A stretch of DNA of 64,000 bases, taken from Lytechinus pictus (Eukaryota; Echinodermata; Echinoidea; Temnopleuroida; Toxopneustidae). Both the position numbers and the translations under genes were made by a program. Location of the stretch: positions 12,009,001 through 12,073,000 of the forward strand of contig NC_087253.1 of the NCBI RefSeq assembly GCF_037042905.1. The letters are read 5' to 3'. Below are positions 11,701-24,400 of this stretch, piece after piece. Below the pieces are notes generated by a model, which ran no database searches, was not told where the DNA came from, and was given only the letters and a program-made list of their open reading frames with translations. How positions within the stretch are numbered: the stretch's first letter is position 1; each line of letters opens with the position of its first letter.

Positions 11701-14023
11701 CAAAAAAATATTCATGTAATTTCTTATCACAGTGAATTGATTTTAAATGACCTCTGACCTTGACCAAGTAACATTTCACTGTAAGAATATACTAGGCTTG
11801 GGCATCAGAGTCGAGTAATCGAGTCTACCCGATTCTTGTCACCAGAGTCGAGGAGTCGACCCCCATTCTTTCAAGGCCCATTACTCGAGCCTGAGGGATC
11901 TACTCTACCAGAGAACCGTTTCTGTTTTATAACAACACATAATAGCCCTGTTGAGGGGAATTCCAGACTTAGTTTATAATTGCAGGCTTAAATCATTGTA
12001 TGAAAATCTAATACACAAGTTAGTTTAATGTGTAGTTGTGCCAGACCATGGCTCTCTAGACCTATTAGTGTCATGTAGGGGCTGTGTAAGTAGACTTATC
12101 CAAACAGAACATGTCTGGCTTCTTATCTACTGACCGCATAATTGCCCCCTTCAAGATACGCACTTTCAAGGTTTCAATAACAAACAAGAAACCCAAAAGG
12201 TTGGTTTTAAAAAGAGAAAGAGAGAGGAGTATAAAAAGAGGGAGTGAGAGGGATATCTTGCTAGTGTACACAGTAGCTCCATTCACTTTATGGACATGAA
12301 AAGAGCTTGGTATGTATCTCATAATTCACTAGTGTGTTAAGTGATGGTGGAGTCGACTCCTCTCGGAACCGAAGCCTTAGGTCAGAGCCGGAGTCGGTTC
12401 TGGGAAAGGTGGGAATCGCCCAAGCCTACAATATACCCATGTAATTGGGGACACAAACCGTTTCATAAATCAAAGTCTAAACAAAATAGAGACTTCTGAT
12501 TTAAAAGTTAAATGGAAAATTCAAAATCCTAACAAAATGGTCAACTTTTTGCCTCTGTTTCATTAAAACAGTTGATCCTGATTGCTTTTAATTGAATATT
12601 CAGTATTATGTAAAAGAGTAAATTCTGGACTTCTTTTTTTTACAAACCTGCACATAATTTATAGGAAAACTTAAAAAAGCTTATTCATTGTTCATTTTCA
12701 TTAGGAACCTAAAATCATGATTTGTTTGTTTACAATACATGTACATGTACATGTATGTACTTTCGAAAACTGACAGTTAATCCTGGTTTTGAATTACCGG
12801 TACTCTATTTTGTGATATAGGCTACCGTAATCTGACAGATAATTATATATTCATAGCTATGTTATCATATAAAAGTCTAAACCTAGAAAATTTACAATTT
12901 TATACTAAGCCAAATACAGACAATTTTTGTCAGGGGCCATGTCATTTCCTAAAAAATGGGGGGAAATAGGGGTGAAATTGTCATAACTTTGACAGGATCT
13001 ATTTAGTATGTCTAAGTTTGGTTAGTATCATTCTCACTATAGCAAATACGTCCTACATCATATATGTATGTATTAATTGTAAAACTACAACAAGATGTCC
13101 ACTTTATAATTTAAAAGAAACACGTAGAACTTGTTTTAAATTAATCTGCAAAAGTGCAAGTCACAATAACTGATACACCACGCAATGTTCACCTTTCAAA
13201 TACGTATGATGTAAATATTTTGAAAACAGAGCAAAAAGCCAAAAAGGGACCTTGCCAAACATGTCAAACCTTATTCAAATGCTCCCATCTACAGTAATTT
13301 GACATATTAATTATTTCTATCAAAGTTATGAATGAAAAGAAATGGTGATTATGACGACATGTCATCGGTCATATGATGTGGTCTGCAGCTACATGTACGC
13401 AATGCCAATGCCAATGTCACCAATGACGGATCTCCAACTCCAATTCGCTGTCGTGATTTTCGCTGCAATTAATTAGCTATCCGATGAACAGTAACTTAAG
13501 TCTTAATCAACCAGATCTGTTATGTCTGTGTTGACTGTTAATTGTTCAGACCTATGTTTAGTTGTCCTAAGTTACTAGTCCTAAAACTCCTATCCTGAAA
13601 AAATAAATTTATGGAAATCCATCCATCTATTTGCCAATGCAATGCACAGGACTACTACTAGTACTAGTATTACTACACACAATGAACGTGTATTACCCAG
13701 AAATGTAGGGTATGTACAATTCTAACTGCTGTATCACAGAAGTATGATGATCCCTATTGGACACGTGTGCATAAGAATTACACGCGCCGGCACATGCGAA
13801 TGACCTACTGCCTGACTGCACTGTGTGTACAGTGTGGTCCCGTTCCGTTCGTTAACGTTACGTGTTGGACGTTGGCTGATAAATCATGATATATGACTAA
13901 TTTTTTTCGAAAAAATGATAAAAATTCATTACCAGAAATATTTGGAATCATATGATGGCAAATCCAATAGCAGCACGAAACAAACAGCTGTGTACGATTG
14001 AAAAGCCGCCAAAAATTAGCCAT
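5739..14023 (-). CDS. LDLa/EGF-domain type I membrane receptor with PPxY tail (six exons)
   Basis: Exons in transcript order (minus strand): 14023-13933, 11455-11348, 10609-10490, 8709-8572, 7474-7346, 6259-5739. All borders are AG/GT and every internal intron is phase 1, giving an uninterrupted 368-residue frame. Layout: signal peptide (1-30); a cysteine-rich module resembling EB (31-66); an EGF-like module with NGG and CxC but lacking the usual third cysteine (67-106); LDL-receptor class A modules (107-152, ending CDGIPDCSDGSDEIAC; 153-195, ending GEDEINC); one membrane helix (about 217-239); and a tail with PPTY (339-342) and PPPSY (361-365). The architecture and tail recall LDLRAD3-type receptors, which recruit Nedd4-family WW-domain ubiquitin ligases; the ligand is unknown. 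The start at 14023 has a good context (aagATGG). An in-frame Met at 14080 would add 19 hydrophobic residues, and a four-codon upstream ORF overlaps it. Orthology to LDLRAD3 is unproven. Confidence 0.88.
6317..6344. repeat. (ATGTA)n microsatellite
   Basis: Pentanucleotide atgta repeated about five times just upstream (in transcript direction) of the last receptor exon. The following 6345-6850 contains no supportable gene. Confidence 0.8.
7133..7332. repeat. Half copy of the 731-1340 foldback family
   Basis: It matches the right arm of the element at 731-1340 (ctcatttgcatatcac, then an A/T-rich body, ending ttggagtgagcttcccctttaa). Its terminus lies only 13 bases from the splice donor side of the second LDLa exon (exon end 7346). 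Confidence 0.65.
7600..7758. repeat. Short foldback MITE (cccgtaacacaaag family)
   Basis: The left end gggccccgtaacacaaaggt and the right end acctttgtgtttcggagccc are inverted repeats. It lies in an intron of the receptor gene. Confidence 0.7.
8127..8476. repeat. Foldback MITE (taaaggccaccgcacacc termini)
   Basis: The termini taaaggccaccgcacacctt and aaggtgtgcggtggccttta are perfect inverted repeats. The interior alternates complementary blocks such as tgcgactgagt and gactgactcgca. An opposite-orientation relative lies at 34118-34543. Confidence 0.8.
8978..9755. repeat. MITE of about 0.77 kb, hAT-like
   Basis: The terminal inverted repeat ggacagtgattttccg (left) and cggaaaatcactgtcc (right) bounds an A/T-rich interior with repeated ttccgttt blocks. 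A shared taggttt next to both ends suggests a target duplication of about 8 bp. No transposase frame is present. Confidence 0.6.
10004..10313. repeat. Two adjacent foldback elements (ggggagcgtttcat)
   Basis: Two head-to-tail units, about 10004-10148 and 10149-10313, each run from a ggggagtrttt-like end through gtcagatctgacaac and ttactatggtaactgtcgg to an atgaaacgctcccc end. They share the junction cccctggggag, as expected when one unit inserts beside another. Confidence 0.6.
10720..11248 (-). repeat. Copy of the tctcgcctgcat repeat family (partial)
   Basis: Contains repeated modules of the kind caaggtcaaaggtcatttagg (here reversed: cctaaatgacctttcacctt) and ends with the family terminus read as ttgtctcgctctgctatgcg. 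The same family appears on the other strand at 24780-25934. Confidence 0.65.
11793..12428. repeat. hAT-like MITE (taggcttgggc termini)
   Basis: The termini taggcttgggc and gcccaagccta are perfect inverted repeats, and the flanking octamers gaatatac and caatatac differ at one base, fitting an 8-bp hAT-type target duplication. Inner arms hold gagtcgagtaatcgagtc-like blocks. It lies in the first intron of the receptor gene. Confidence 0.7.
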
Positions 14024-14094
14024 CTTCCATCGACAAATAAATATCTGAAGGCGAGGGTACATCAACAATAAAAACATCATGCAACGTCAACCTG

Positions 14095-15120
14095 TAACCC
14101 GGAAGTGCGCAGCGCTCTCTCAGTCCGTCTCTCTCTTTCTCTATCTCTCTCTCTTCGGGGAAACCCCATGGTGTAGGTGTGAAAAGCGTAATTATAAAGG
14201 GGCGGGGCAGTTAATTGTAAACGCACTTGTCATGAATTTAAGATCATGATTGTCATTTGGGATATTGATGACGTTATCAGGAATGAATATGATAAAGATA
14301 TTTATTCCATTAATGTGTTGTTCATTTAATTTCATGATATAATAAAACAAAGATATTTGTTATTAATATTCCATATAATTACACAGCATTTAACATTATC
14401 AGTATCACTACTCGTGATCTACACCCATGAACACAACCAACACCCATGAACACAACCAACACCATCATCTCCATCATTATAACTACAATTATTATTTGAA
14501 TTATAATCATTTTTTATTGTCACCATTAGCCTGGCATAAATTTATAAAATGTCAGTATCGTACATATACTGTTATTATCTTCATCATCCTCACTACCATC
14601 ATCATCAACATCATCTGTATCATCATCATCACCACTACCTCATCATCTCTACCATTATATTTCCACCATCATAATCACCATTATAATCAGCATCAAAATC
14701 AGCCATCACCATTTTTATCATCATCATCATCATTGTGGTCATCATCATCTTCACTATCATCATTTATTAGCAGCAGCACCATTATCAACATCATTATCAT
14801 CTCCAACATCTTCAACACCATAGCCATTATCGTCATCACAATCATCATCTTCACCACCATCACCATAACAATTATCGTCATCATCACAATCATCATGATC
14901 TTAATCGTCATCATAATCACCATCATCATCATCATCTTCATGCATTATCATACCATCATCATCATCCTCTTCTATCATAACCATCATTCTCAACGAAGCC
15001 ACTTTTGACATCATTCTCACTCTTCGATGCAATATTGTGCACAAAAACATTTTGTACAAAAGTAACAAAAACAAAACACTGACAAATGGCAATCTGAGTG
15101 TTTTCCTAGAATTATTTCAG
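14095..15120. repeat. CT run and long degenerate (ATC/CAT)n microsatellite
   Basis: A short (CT)n tract at about 14115-14152 lies just upstream of the receptor first exon. From about 14424 to 15000 the sequence is imperfect (CAT)n/(ATC)n. Long open frames through it code only for His/Ile/Thr or Met/Asp strings and are by-products of the triplet repeat. Confidence 0.85.
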
Positions 15121-15121
15121 T

Positions 15122-15127
15122 TTTATT
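15122..15127 (-). promoter_or_regulatory. Candidate polyadenylation signal AATAAA
   Basis: On the minus strand AATAAA lies about 205 bases after the stop codon of the sulfotransferase-like gene, the only canonical hexamer I noticed in its likely 3' UTR. Confidence 0.5.
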
Positions 15128-15330
15128 ACAAGATACTAGCTAGTACAAGAGTGCAGCATAAATACATTTTTTAATGAATCTTCTGGCATCGCAGTAATCA
15201 TCAATCATTATTGATATCAGCTGTATACATTAAGTAAAGAATAACTATACTTTTAACATCAACAACAAAGTCAAAATTGGCCCAACACCAACAAAAAAAT
15301 GTGAACACTGAACTTGAAATCAATCAATGT

Positions 15331-17228
15331 TCAAACTTTATATTCATTCATCTCCTGATAAAGTGGTAAGGCAGCATCCACCAGTCTAAGGACATCTTCC
15401 GTGAGTTCTTCCCGGGTAACAGGTTTACTTGCTGAAGCCACAAACTCACTTGACGTCGCAGCATCGAGGAAAAATATTGGTACATCATGGAGTAGCGTTT
15501 CCCGGCAAGCCTTCCAGGTTTTTACAACCTTGGTTGAAGCATCCCAGCGTAGCAACGAATCACTGTAAGGAAGTCCCGTCTTTGCGCAAAACTTCTTGAG
15601 AACGGCTCCAGGGTCGGTCTTCAGGTCATCTGCGTTGATGACCATTGGGTTCGGGTCAATGTTATGCCGGACGTACTTCCACAAGCTGTGAAGGCTAGGA
15701 AAGAATTCATCAGCAGTCAGATAGGCATCGTCTCTCACGACATCGTACAACTCTTCATCTTTCGGTTTATCGCGGATGATGCAAGCTTTGCGATAGGAAT
15801 GGAAAGCAGACATTGGTTCTCGAATGAGAAACACGTGCTGATATCCGGAAGGTATGTACTTGCGTAGAGTCTCGTCCCGCAATGCAACAGCCATGTCTTT
15901 GACAAGGACGAATTTACTCTGCGTTGAATCCAGGCGTTGTTTCACACTACCATATCTGCAAAGTAAAAGGAAAAAGATTTTATAAGGTTTTTTTTTTACA
16001 TTTTTTAATTGTATACCATGCATTTTCAAATTAAGGATTTCTAAAAGTATACGAGTTTGAAAGAATTAAAAATAAATAATACAATAATAACCACAAAAAA
16101 ATCATAACAAATTGATTTCCTGAGTTACAATCCAACGGGAAGAAAAAATCCATAATAGTAAGTCAGAAAACAAATTATTTAAATGTGCTAATTATCTTCA
16201 GTGAATTTAAAGGAGAATGAAACTCTTGGAGCAAGTTAGCTTTTGTGAAAGCAGAAAAATCAAAGAATAAGATCAACAAAACTTTGAGTAAAATAGGACT
16301 AGCAATAAAAGAGTTATGAGCATTTGAATGTCGAGATCACTAATGCTATGGAGATCCTCCCATTGGCAATGCGACCAAGATCTGTGATGTCACACGCGTA
16401 CAACTCTCCCATTTGGACACTGAAAATATACCCCAAAACATCTCTTTTTGCTCATTCTAATCATATGACAAACGATTCATCAATGATATAATGTTGTGAA
16501 ACCTCTGTACTTGTCATCTCATAAAGAGAACACCTCACCTTGTGATAGACTCTATAAAAGTGAGAATATAAGTTAAATAAGTACTAAAGTAATGAGGGAG
16601 TTGTACGTGTGTGATATCACAGATCTTGGTCGCATTGCCGATGGGAGGATCTACATGGCACTAGTGATCTCAATATTCAAATGCTCATAACTTTCTTATT
16701 ATTCATTCAATCTTCCTCAAACTTTCAACAATATGTTTCTTTGATTTTTCTCTTTGATATGGATTCAGCTGGTTTCAAGGGTTTCATTCTCCTTTAATTA
16801 TTCACACGTGACAGGGAACTTATACTATATCTCTATGCTTATAGATTATACATTTTAAATATTTTTACTTTTATTTTGCATTATCAGAGCATTTACTTTG
16901 GAGGTTGGTTGAGTGATTCTGCAAATCACATCTTAAATTTTACTCACGCAATGCGCTCAGGTTCAATGCTTGACGGCGAAACACCCAGCTGCTCCACAAA
17001 CAATCTGACAGCAGCCGCAAACTCGCCTGCATTCTCAGCCGTGTACTCCGGGGGAAGGTCCTTGCCAGTGTCCGCTCGGTAGAGATTGTTAGGAATATCG
17101 CAGTAAGTGAAAGGTTCAAACCAAACTTCAATGTCCTTGATAAAACTCAAACATTTCGTAAATACGGTTGAGAGAGTACGGGGATAACACCATAATATGA
17201 CGCAAACTTGTCTACTTTCTTGCTCCAT
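15331..17228 (-). CDS. Sulfotransferase-family P-loop protein (two exons)
   Basis: Exons on the minus strand are 17228-16948 and 15955-15331, joined in phase 2 (donor GC|GTGAGT, acceptor ctttgcag), giving 301 residues. The N-terminal strand-loop-helix CYPRTLSTVFTK (14-25) is the 5'-phosphosulfate-binding loop. IREPMSAFHS (138-147) fits the 3'-phosphate-binding segment, with Arg139 and Ser147 spaced eight apart as in sulfotransferases. Such enzymes move sulfate from PAPS to a hydroxyl or amine; the substrate here cannot be read. There is no signal peptide or membrane anchor, so a soluble cytosolic protein is likely. It resembles the divergent family often deposited as Sulfotransfer_5 or branched-chain-aminotransferase-like. 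Met at 17228 was chosen because it sits directly before the beta strand; the open frame continues upstream into low-complexity sequence that looks non-coding. Confidence 0.82.
16207..16796. repeat. Foldback MITE of about 590 bp (ttaaaggagaatgaaa)
   Basis: The arms begin tttaaaggagaatgaaactc and end gggtttcattctcctttaa, with long complementary inner arms including gatcctcccattggcaatgc. It lies in the single intron of the sulfotransferase gene. A second copy in opposite orientation lies at 45139-45729. Confidence 0.8.
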
Positions 17229-18345
17229 GATTATAATGAAAAATGCTACAATAATGGCAGAACTCACCGCCCACCGATCGTCGACACCGTTTACGTCCCC
17301 GATCTCATATGGGCGCGCCTCGACATAGTACGGTACATCCGTCCCGATCCCCCAGCTAGGGCAGGGCCCCAGGGCAATCACCCAATCAGGAATAATACAG
17401 TACCCCAAGATAATCTCCCCCTGGGATAACTACACCCAGGAGAACTACTAGCCCCCGGGCCAGCCCCAAGGACAATAACATTAAACCCATATCAACACCC
17501 CTATAGCTAGCTCCCCATATATTTCCACTCCCTATAACTGCATGTAGCTTCTCTCATGCAGGGATTACACCCCGGTCCCTATCTTGCGGCATCATCATGC
17601 GCAACGCCCCCTCCCAAGGTCAAGGATACCCGTTACCTCCTCCCAGGATTGTGCAGTTAGGGATACTTACACTTCGATTCTCACAAGCCCCCCCCCCCCT
17701 AAAAAATACCTCCGAGGAAAATTACTCCGGCCATAATTATATATAGGCCGGATCATCAGTCCGCTCCTCCCAATTTAACATATCCGCCACCCCCCCCCCC
17801 CCCCCCAAAAAAAAAAAAAAAAAAAAAAAAACACCGGACATCCATGCATATAGGGCACTCTTCAGAAAGCATTTTAATTCCAGCTATGCAGTGCGTATTA
17901 AAAAAACGGGACGATTTTGAAGTCTATTAAAAAAATTGTTTCAAATTATGATATCTATATTTTGATGTTAAGTGCTGTGGAAATATTTTCTACATCTTCC
18001 GATCGCGAATTTAACAACCCGCGAAAATGTCGGGACCCCCGCGATTCGCGAAAAATTCTGTACGCGAAAATAACAGCTTCTACAGTAGTTTAAACCCTTT
18101 ACTCTTTTGTCTTTTACTAACACTGAGAATAAATAAACGAGTAAGACTTTAAAGTTTAAAATCGGTGCACCCTGAAGAAAAGTTTATTGTCGTTGTTGTT
18201 GTAAGATCAGACAAGGTAAAATTTATGACTTTATCAAACTCTACCAATATCATCATTCTCCAATAGGGACATTGAGTATTATAACAGGAATTCACTCATA
18301 AAAATGATGACGAAAAAAATGTTGTTAACGCCCTCTATGTTATAG
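17229..18345. other. Intergenic region between divergent genes
   Basis: About 1.1 kb separates the sulfotransferase start (minus) from the synthetase-like start (plus), so promoters of both genes probably lie here. From 17280 to 17700 it is C-rich with no gene. A run of about 17 C is followed at once by about 25 A (17790-17831). I see no recognisable TATA box that would decide a start site. Confidence 0.5.
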
Positions 18346-18423
18346 TTGGAACGTGAATTTTCTTGTCGTGTGATAACCAAACGAAATTCTACTAGTTTTC
18401 AGCAAAAAGTCACCTTTTTCATC

Positions 18424-21400
18424 ATGAACATGTTCGCGAAACTTCTATATTATGATACAGCTCGACAAATAAACACATTTGTGTGGAGATCATGCAGTAA
18501 TTGCAAGATGCACTCTTGCACCGCGCCCATCAATAATTCCGCAGCTTTTGAACGGAACGGCGAGAGACTGTCACGCCCGGAGATTCGGCGTCATCTTGGA
18601 ACCGTATCCCGCTTGGGAAAGAGGTTTTCATCCACGTCTTTGTACACTCCGTCATCCGAAGGAGAACATGTCCCATTTGTATTGAAACCTGAATTAGACT
18701 TTAACACTATAATGCTAGAGGAAGAGAAGTTCAAGAAAAGCGTTGATGCAAGGGAAATGAAGGGAATCAATATTTCAGAGATGGTTTGTTTCGAAACAAT
18801 GATTTTTTTCTATTCAATAAGGTTTATCGCTAATCAAAACCGCAATGCATCATGGGATTGAAAAGGGAGCAATCAAGCTAGCTCCGCACATGCATTAGGA
18901 CAGTGCGCAGAGCTAGCTAACGGCCCCCTTTTCGATCCCATGAAGCATTGTGGTTCTGATTAGCGATAAACCTAATTGATTGATGCATGGAATAACTTAA
19001 TAAATAATAATAATATTGACACAATTCTGTCGAGCTGTCTTAACTGAAGTTCATAATCATACAATAATGATAACTGTTGTAGCTGTATGGGTGATGAGCT
19101 ATGCGGGGGTGATGATGGTAGTGTTGAAAAGCTAGGTAAATTATGATGGGGATTGAAAGAGAACTAAATGAGGAAGGAACTGGGGCTGGGCAGGGAATCA
19201 AAACAGATGCATGCAGAGTTGAGAAATATTGGTCCTTGGGAAAACAATAATTGTGATTACATTTTTCTATATTTATGCAGACTCTATGCTAAATTCAATT
19301 AGAGCTGTTTGGATAGCATCAATCTTCTTACAGTGTGAGTTTCACTTTGAACATTGATATATTTAGCGCAGCTCAGCAAATAAACATTGATAATAATGTT
19401 CAATTTTGATTATCATCATCACTAAAATAGAATAATTTGCATCATTATCACTGATTCATGACACCATCATTGTCCTCAGATCATTACTAATACTATCATC
19501 ATCAGCATCATCAGACTTACCAGCATTTCCATCATCATTAGCATTATTGTCAATTTGTCATCATCATCACCATCATCATCATCATTAATTACCATCATCA
19601 TTACCGTCATCTTCACCATCATCATCATTACTATTATCTTCTTCACCAATATTATTATTATTATTATGATTAATTATTATTTGTTTGCCGTCACCTGTGC
19701 CTGGGAGGCGAAAAGTGAACTGAATCACTATGACCCGTAGGTCTCTCCTCCCGATATAACTGATTGGGGGAATGCAGGTGGACCACTACACCGGGGTTTC
19801 CCCCTACTCTTATACGAATAGTGCAGTGGGTTCTTGATGTGCAAAGTATTATTATTGCATCATCACTATATTTTATCCCAACATCACAGATCTCTATTTG
19901 GAACGAGGTATGTAATCTCGAGGAGCAGAAGAATGAGAAGGAAAGAAAGAGAAAAGCCCTCAACACAAGAGCTAAACAACTCAGTAAACAGGTATCGTCT
20001 GATTGTTTGAAAATATTGGAGAGTTTGTGTTATACAACCTTTATACTAAATTACAAATTTGTTGTAAGACTGTTTCTGAGTGAACATTACATGCATTTGA
20101 ACACTTGATTAATGCCGCATCAAATTGCCATGGCATGTTTATCCTGGATCTAATCCCTCTTCCCCAAAAATATGCCTCTTTCATAACACGTCATGACCTC
20201 ACGTCCAAGAGCATATAAAAAAGTGCAAAGATTATTTGCTGACCTCACAAACTGATTTAATGTGATGTCAATGCAATGTTGTTGCTAATAGACTTTCATA
20301 CTTTTTTGGTAACTTTATTTATCACTTCTCATAAGTTTTTAAGGCAAATTTTGACTATTTTGAAGTGATATTGATACCCATTTTTTTATATTCAAAACTA
20401 TTGGCAACAAAATTGTGCAACTCTCTGTTCCCTCATTTTAAGTCCTGGTCCTCCCACTTCTTTAGTTTGGCACATTCACAGTGTTTTTATTTCCTACTCT
20501 AGGCAAGACTGAAAAAAAGTCTTGAATATGAAAGAAAAAGGACATGGTTGTTGAACTCCATCTTTCCTTTTGTGTAAGAATTTGAAATTGAGAGTTGGTT
20601 TCTGTTGTGTTTCTATTTCAGAAAGGAGAAGCTGGGACCAAAGAGAAAATCCAACATGAAGGCAGGAAAATTAGAGAGGAGTTGAAAAGAGTAAATGTAA
20701 GTTAAAAAAGTTTAAATGTCAGTTAAAAGTTTACTGGTATGGTATCAATTGGTAAATGCAGCTTTGTGTAACTCATCAGATTGTCTGTCCATTTATCTGC
20801 AGAGTGATTATACAGCATTCGTAATATTTGTTAATATTTTTCATCTGATGTTGAGGGTCTTATTCTCCATTTAAAGCACACAAAGCAAAAGGCTGTCCAT
20901 TGGCTAGAATGGCTCACCTGTCATTGTCCTTGAACCCATCTCATTTTCGGGTATTGTTGTGACATGGTGGTAGTGAATCTTTCTTGCCCGTGCCTGATGT
21001 TACTTTATAGGCCATTGAATTATGTAGTCATTCTGATTGTCATCGTAATAACAGGAAACATGTGTGACATTGTGCAGTATAAATTTTTTTATCTTTATAC
21101 ATTATTAATACAACATTGTGCAATATGAAAATCTTTATCTTTATAATTATTATATGTTATTAATATGACATTGTGCTCTGAAACCTGATTAATTTTCCCA
21201 CCATTTGTTGACCACTACTATGAAACATTTATATACATGTACCCCCTCTCCTGCTCTCTCTCGCCCCTCTCTTTCTCTCTTCATTTGTCTTTTTTCCTCC
21301 CTGTCCTCCTCTTCTCACTCTGTCTGTCTATCCACCCACCCATCCATCCATTCATTTATTTTTCTTTCTGTGTGTAAATAGATTTATCTTTTATCTTTCT

Positions 21401-24400
21401 TTGTTAACCCTCGATTCTGTCCACAGAGCACTTTGAATGACTTGATGAATAGGTTATATCCTCTGGCCTTGGCTTTACCAAATCACCTACACAATGCTGT
21501 GGTGAGTAAATCAGACCTTATGCATATGACATCATAGTCTCATAGCGCCCTCCCTCAGAGGATATAGGAATATGCGTAAATGGAGTTGTCAGAGACACGC
21601 CAGCTGCAGATCACCAATTCATGCAGGGCAATGGCGCTGATTTCTAAGATGGCACCGCGATGATGTCAATGCATTAAGGTGTATTTTGACGATTCCATGG
21701 TGGTGTGTGATATTGATGAAGTGATTGGGGGATGCATTCAAATTAAATAAACATAAAACCATTCACAAATAAGGGATAGAAGGGAAGTTCACCCTGCCAT
21801 AAAGTAATTTTTACATATTAACAGAAAATCAAATTGAATAGTTGGGGTTGGGTGGTAAGTTCTGATGAAATGAATTCTTATGATAAACATAAGAGAGTAT
21901 CAATGGAAAGAGAGTAAAAGTAGAAGAAAATTAAACATGCAATGGTAAAATGGAAGGGGGAGTTTGAAAGTAGAAAACATGGATTCCTGATTGGAATTTT
22001 CTCTGTTTTTCAGAAAACTGGAATGTTTGATTTTCTTTGTTTTCGAAGACTTAATGGATTGCAATCTTCACTATTTCAAGCAATGTATATTTCAGAGATG
22101 TTTATCATCAATTTTTCTCAAGTAGTAAAATTTCTATATCTTTCCTTACAGCCCATTGGGGAAGAGAACATTGAGAAAGAAAGCTTTGGAGGTAAACTCA
22201 CATCACCAGCATCTCAAGAAGAACATCCTTGTCTCTCAGTTCAGTGAGTATCCCGTTTAGGGTTTATTAATCATATCTATTCTAGGGTAAAATTAAGGTC
22301 TCTACCCCCCCAAAAAAAAATGTTTAGGGTACTTTTTGCAGATGCTAAGATGTTTTGATTAAGCCATTTTGAATTACATAGGGACTTAATCTGCTATGTT
22401 TAATGCATTATAGTAAAAGAAACAAGTATTATTGTTATTTATAGGAGAGGTCTCATCTCTTAGCTCATTGACTATCTGATTTCAATTGATTGATTTGATA
22501 TGATTTAATCCAAATTATTTATTAATTTGATAATATTTCTAATACTAATATTGATGATAATGATAAGAAAGCTTTGATGATTTACAATGTAAGTAACATA
22601 GTGCAAGATATCAACGATATTCAGACTTTTACAAATTATCTTCGGCCATAGAAAACCTCTTTCATGTAGGAAAGGAATTATTCTAGATGTTTTTCAGACT
22701 TTTTAATCAATTCTAAGTGGCACAATGTGAAATAAAGCAAGAAGCATTGAAATAGTATTGATTTTAATCCATTGTATCATTTAGCAACCCAATGGTCCAC
22801 CCTGGCTATCGGTACACCGAAGGAGACTTAGTGCTCAAGGAATATGATCTCATTTCATCTGTTTCATCTCATCTGACATCCAATGGCTTTACCAGGTTCT
22901 CAATGCCTGATATGTATAAACCAATTGCACTGGTAAGCATTATAATCATTTTGCTATAATATAATATCGAACCCTAATAGTCCTGGCATATTTGTTATCA
23001 TCAGGTGGGGTTGGGGGGGGGGGGATACAAAATATGGCCCTCAGATTTTGGCTGTAGATTTTGGTATTCATTATGATAAAAAAATTATTGGGTGAGGACA
23101 GAACATGGCAAAACTTCAATCTCATTTATGGGTTCACAACTCTGGAATAGCCTTCCTGATAAAGTAAAACGGCATAAATCTTTAGATTCCTTCCGCAGAG
23201 CACTTAAAAACATTTTCATACAAGAATATTCATGAGTTCCTCAATCATTTGTAAATATTGTATTTATGTTTAAATTCATTTGTATGCAATTCTTGCTTTT
23301 ACCCTATTGTGCTAGATCTATTCATTTGTTTTATACACTAGATATGTTATTTGCCGAAGAGCATGATTTGTAAACTTACTATTTAAACGTTATTTCATGC
23401 TATCAATTATGATTATGTATATTGTAGGATAGGGGCTCCACGTCCCACTAGCAGTACTTGCTATTTCTGTGGAGTTCTTTTACCAATTAAGTTTATATGA
23501 CAATATACCCTGTATCAATGTATTTGACATTATTTGGTAATAAATTCAGTTCAGTTCATATTAATGTACATTGCAGTGCCTACCAGAGAATGGTAGTTAG
23601 TATTATAGTGCACTGTTGATTTCTGATTTTTCCTTTATTATTGTTGACAGGAAGCATTAGGCCTGAATCCTGAAACCTCCGATAAAGTAAGTAGAAAAAA
23701 ATGAACTTTAAGAAATCTGATTTAAAAATTCATGTAAAGTATCAATAGAAAAAACGTGATTGAAATGGAACTGATTGAATTATATTATCAAATTATCTGC
23801 TTTTGTTAACATGATACTGCAAAGTCACCTGACATATCAGTCATGAATTCCTATGAATCATGTTTATTTTTTCAAAGGCATGCCATTTCCAAACATCACT
23901 TAAGAAGAAAATAATAATTGGATTATTAATAAATGTTAAGTTAAAAGTAAACAATTATCTGTGTGTTATGTTAAAGATCTGTATGTTCTCTTTATGAATA
24001 GCAGTATAAAGCTGTTTAAAATACATATCACCTTTGTGCCATCTCCAAGGCATACTTGTGCTGATTACATAACATGCTCCAGGCCTGGGGGGGTGTTTCA
24101 CAGTGAGACTTAAAGTCATGCTTAGTGCTGATGGTGCACTTGATTATTTAACACGCATTCTCATTGGTGAATACACAGAAGCATGGATCCTCCTAGCATG
24201 ATTTGACCAATGCGGTGATGCCTTTTATTCGGCATGAAACTAAGTCACACTTAACTCTTTGTGAACCCCCCCCCCCCCCCCCCCGGGTCTGGTAGCTTTC
24301 GTTGTAATTGCATCAATTTCTTGATTAGTGAAATTTGAAACATTGGGCAATCCTAGCACTTACAATAGATTATCTTTGTATCGAAACTAAGCCAGGCAGG

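Noticed and set aside
13805-14080. 91-codon minus frame as a separate gene
   Set aside because: Only 14023-13933 (possibly from 14080) is used, as the signal-peptide exon of the receptor; the rest lies past the splice donor.
14427-15008. 193-codon His/Ile-rich open frame
   Set aside because: Lies wholly in a degenerate (CAT)n microsatellite; frames on both strands are open for the same reason.
17208-17429. Plus-strand frame opposite the sulfotransferase start
   Set aside because: Shadow of the coding strand and C-rich upstream sequence; no motif.
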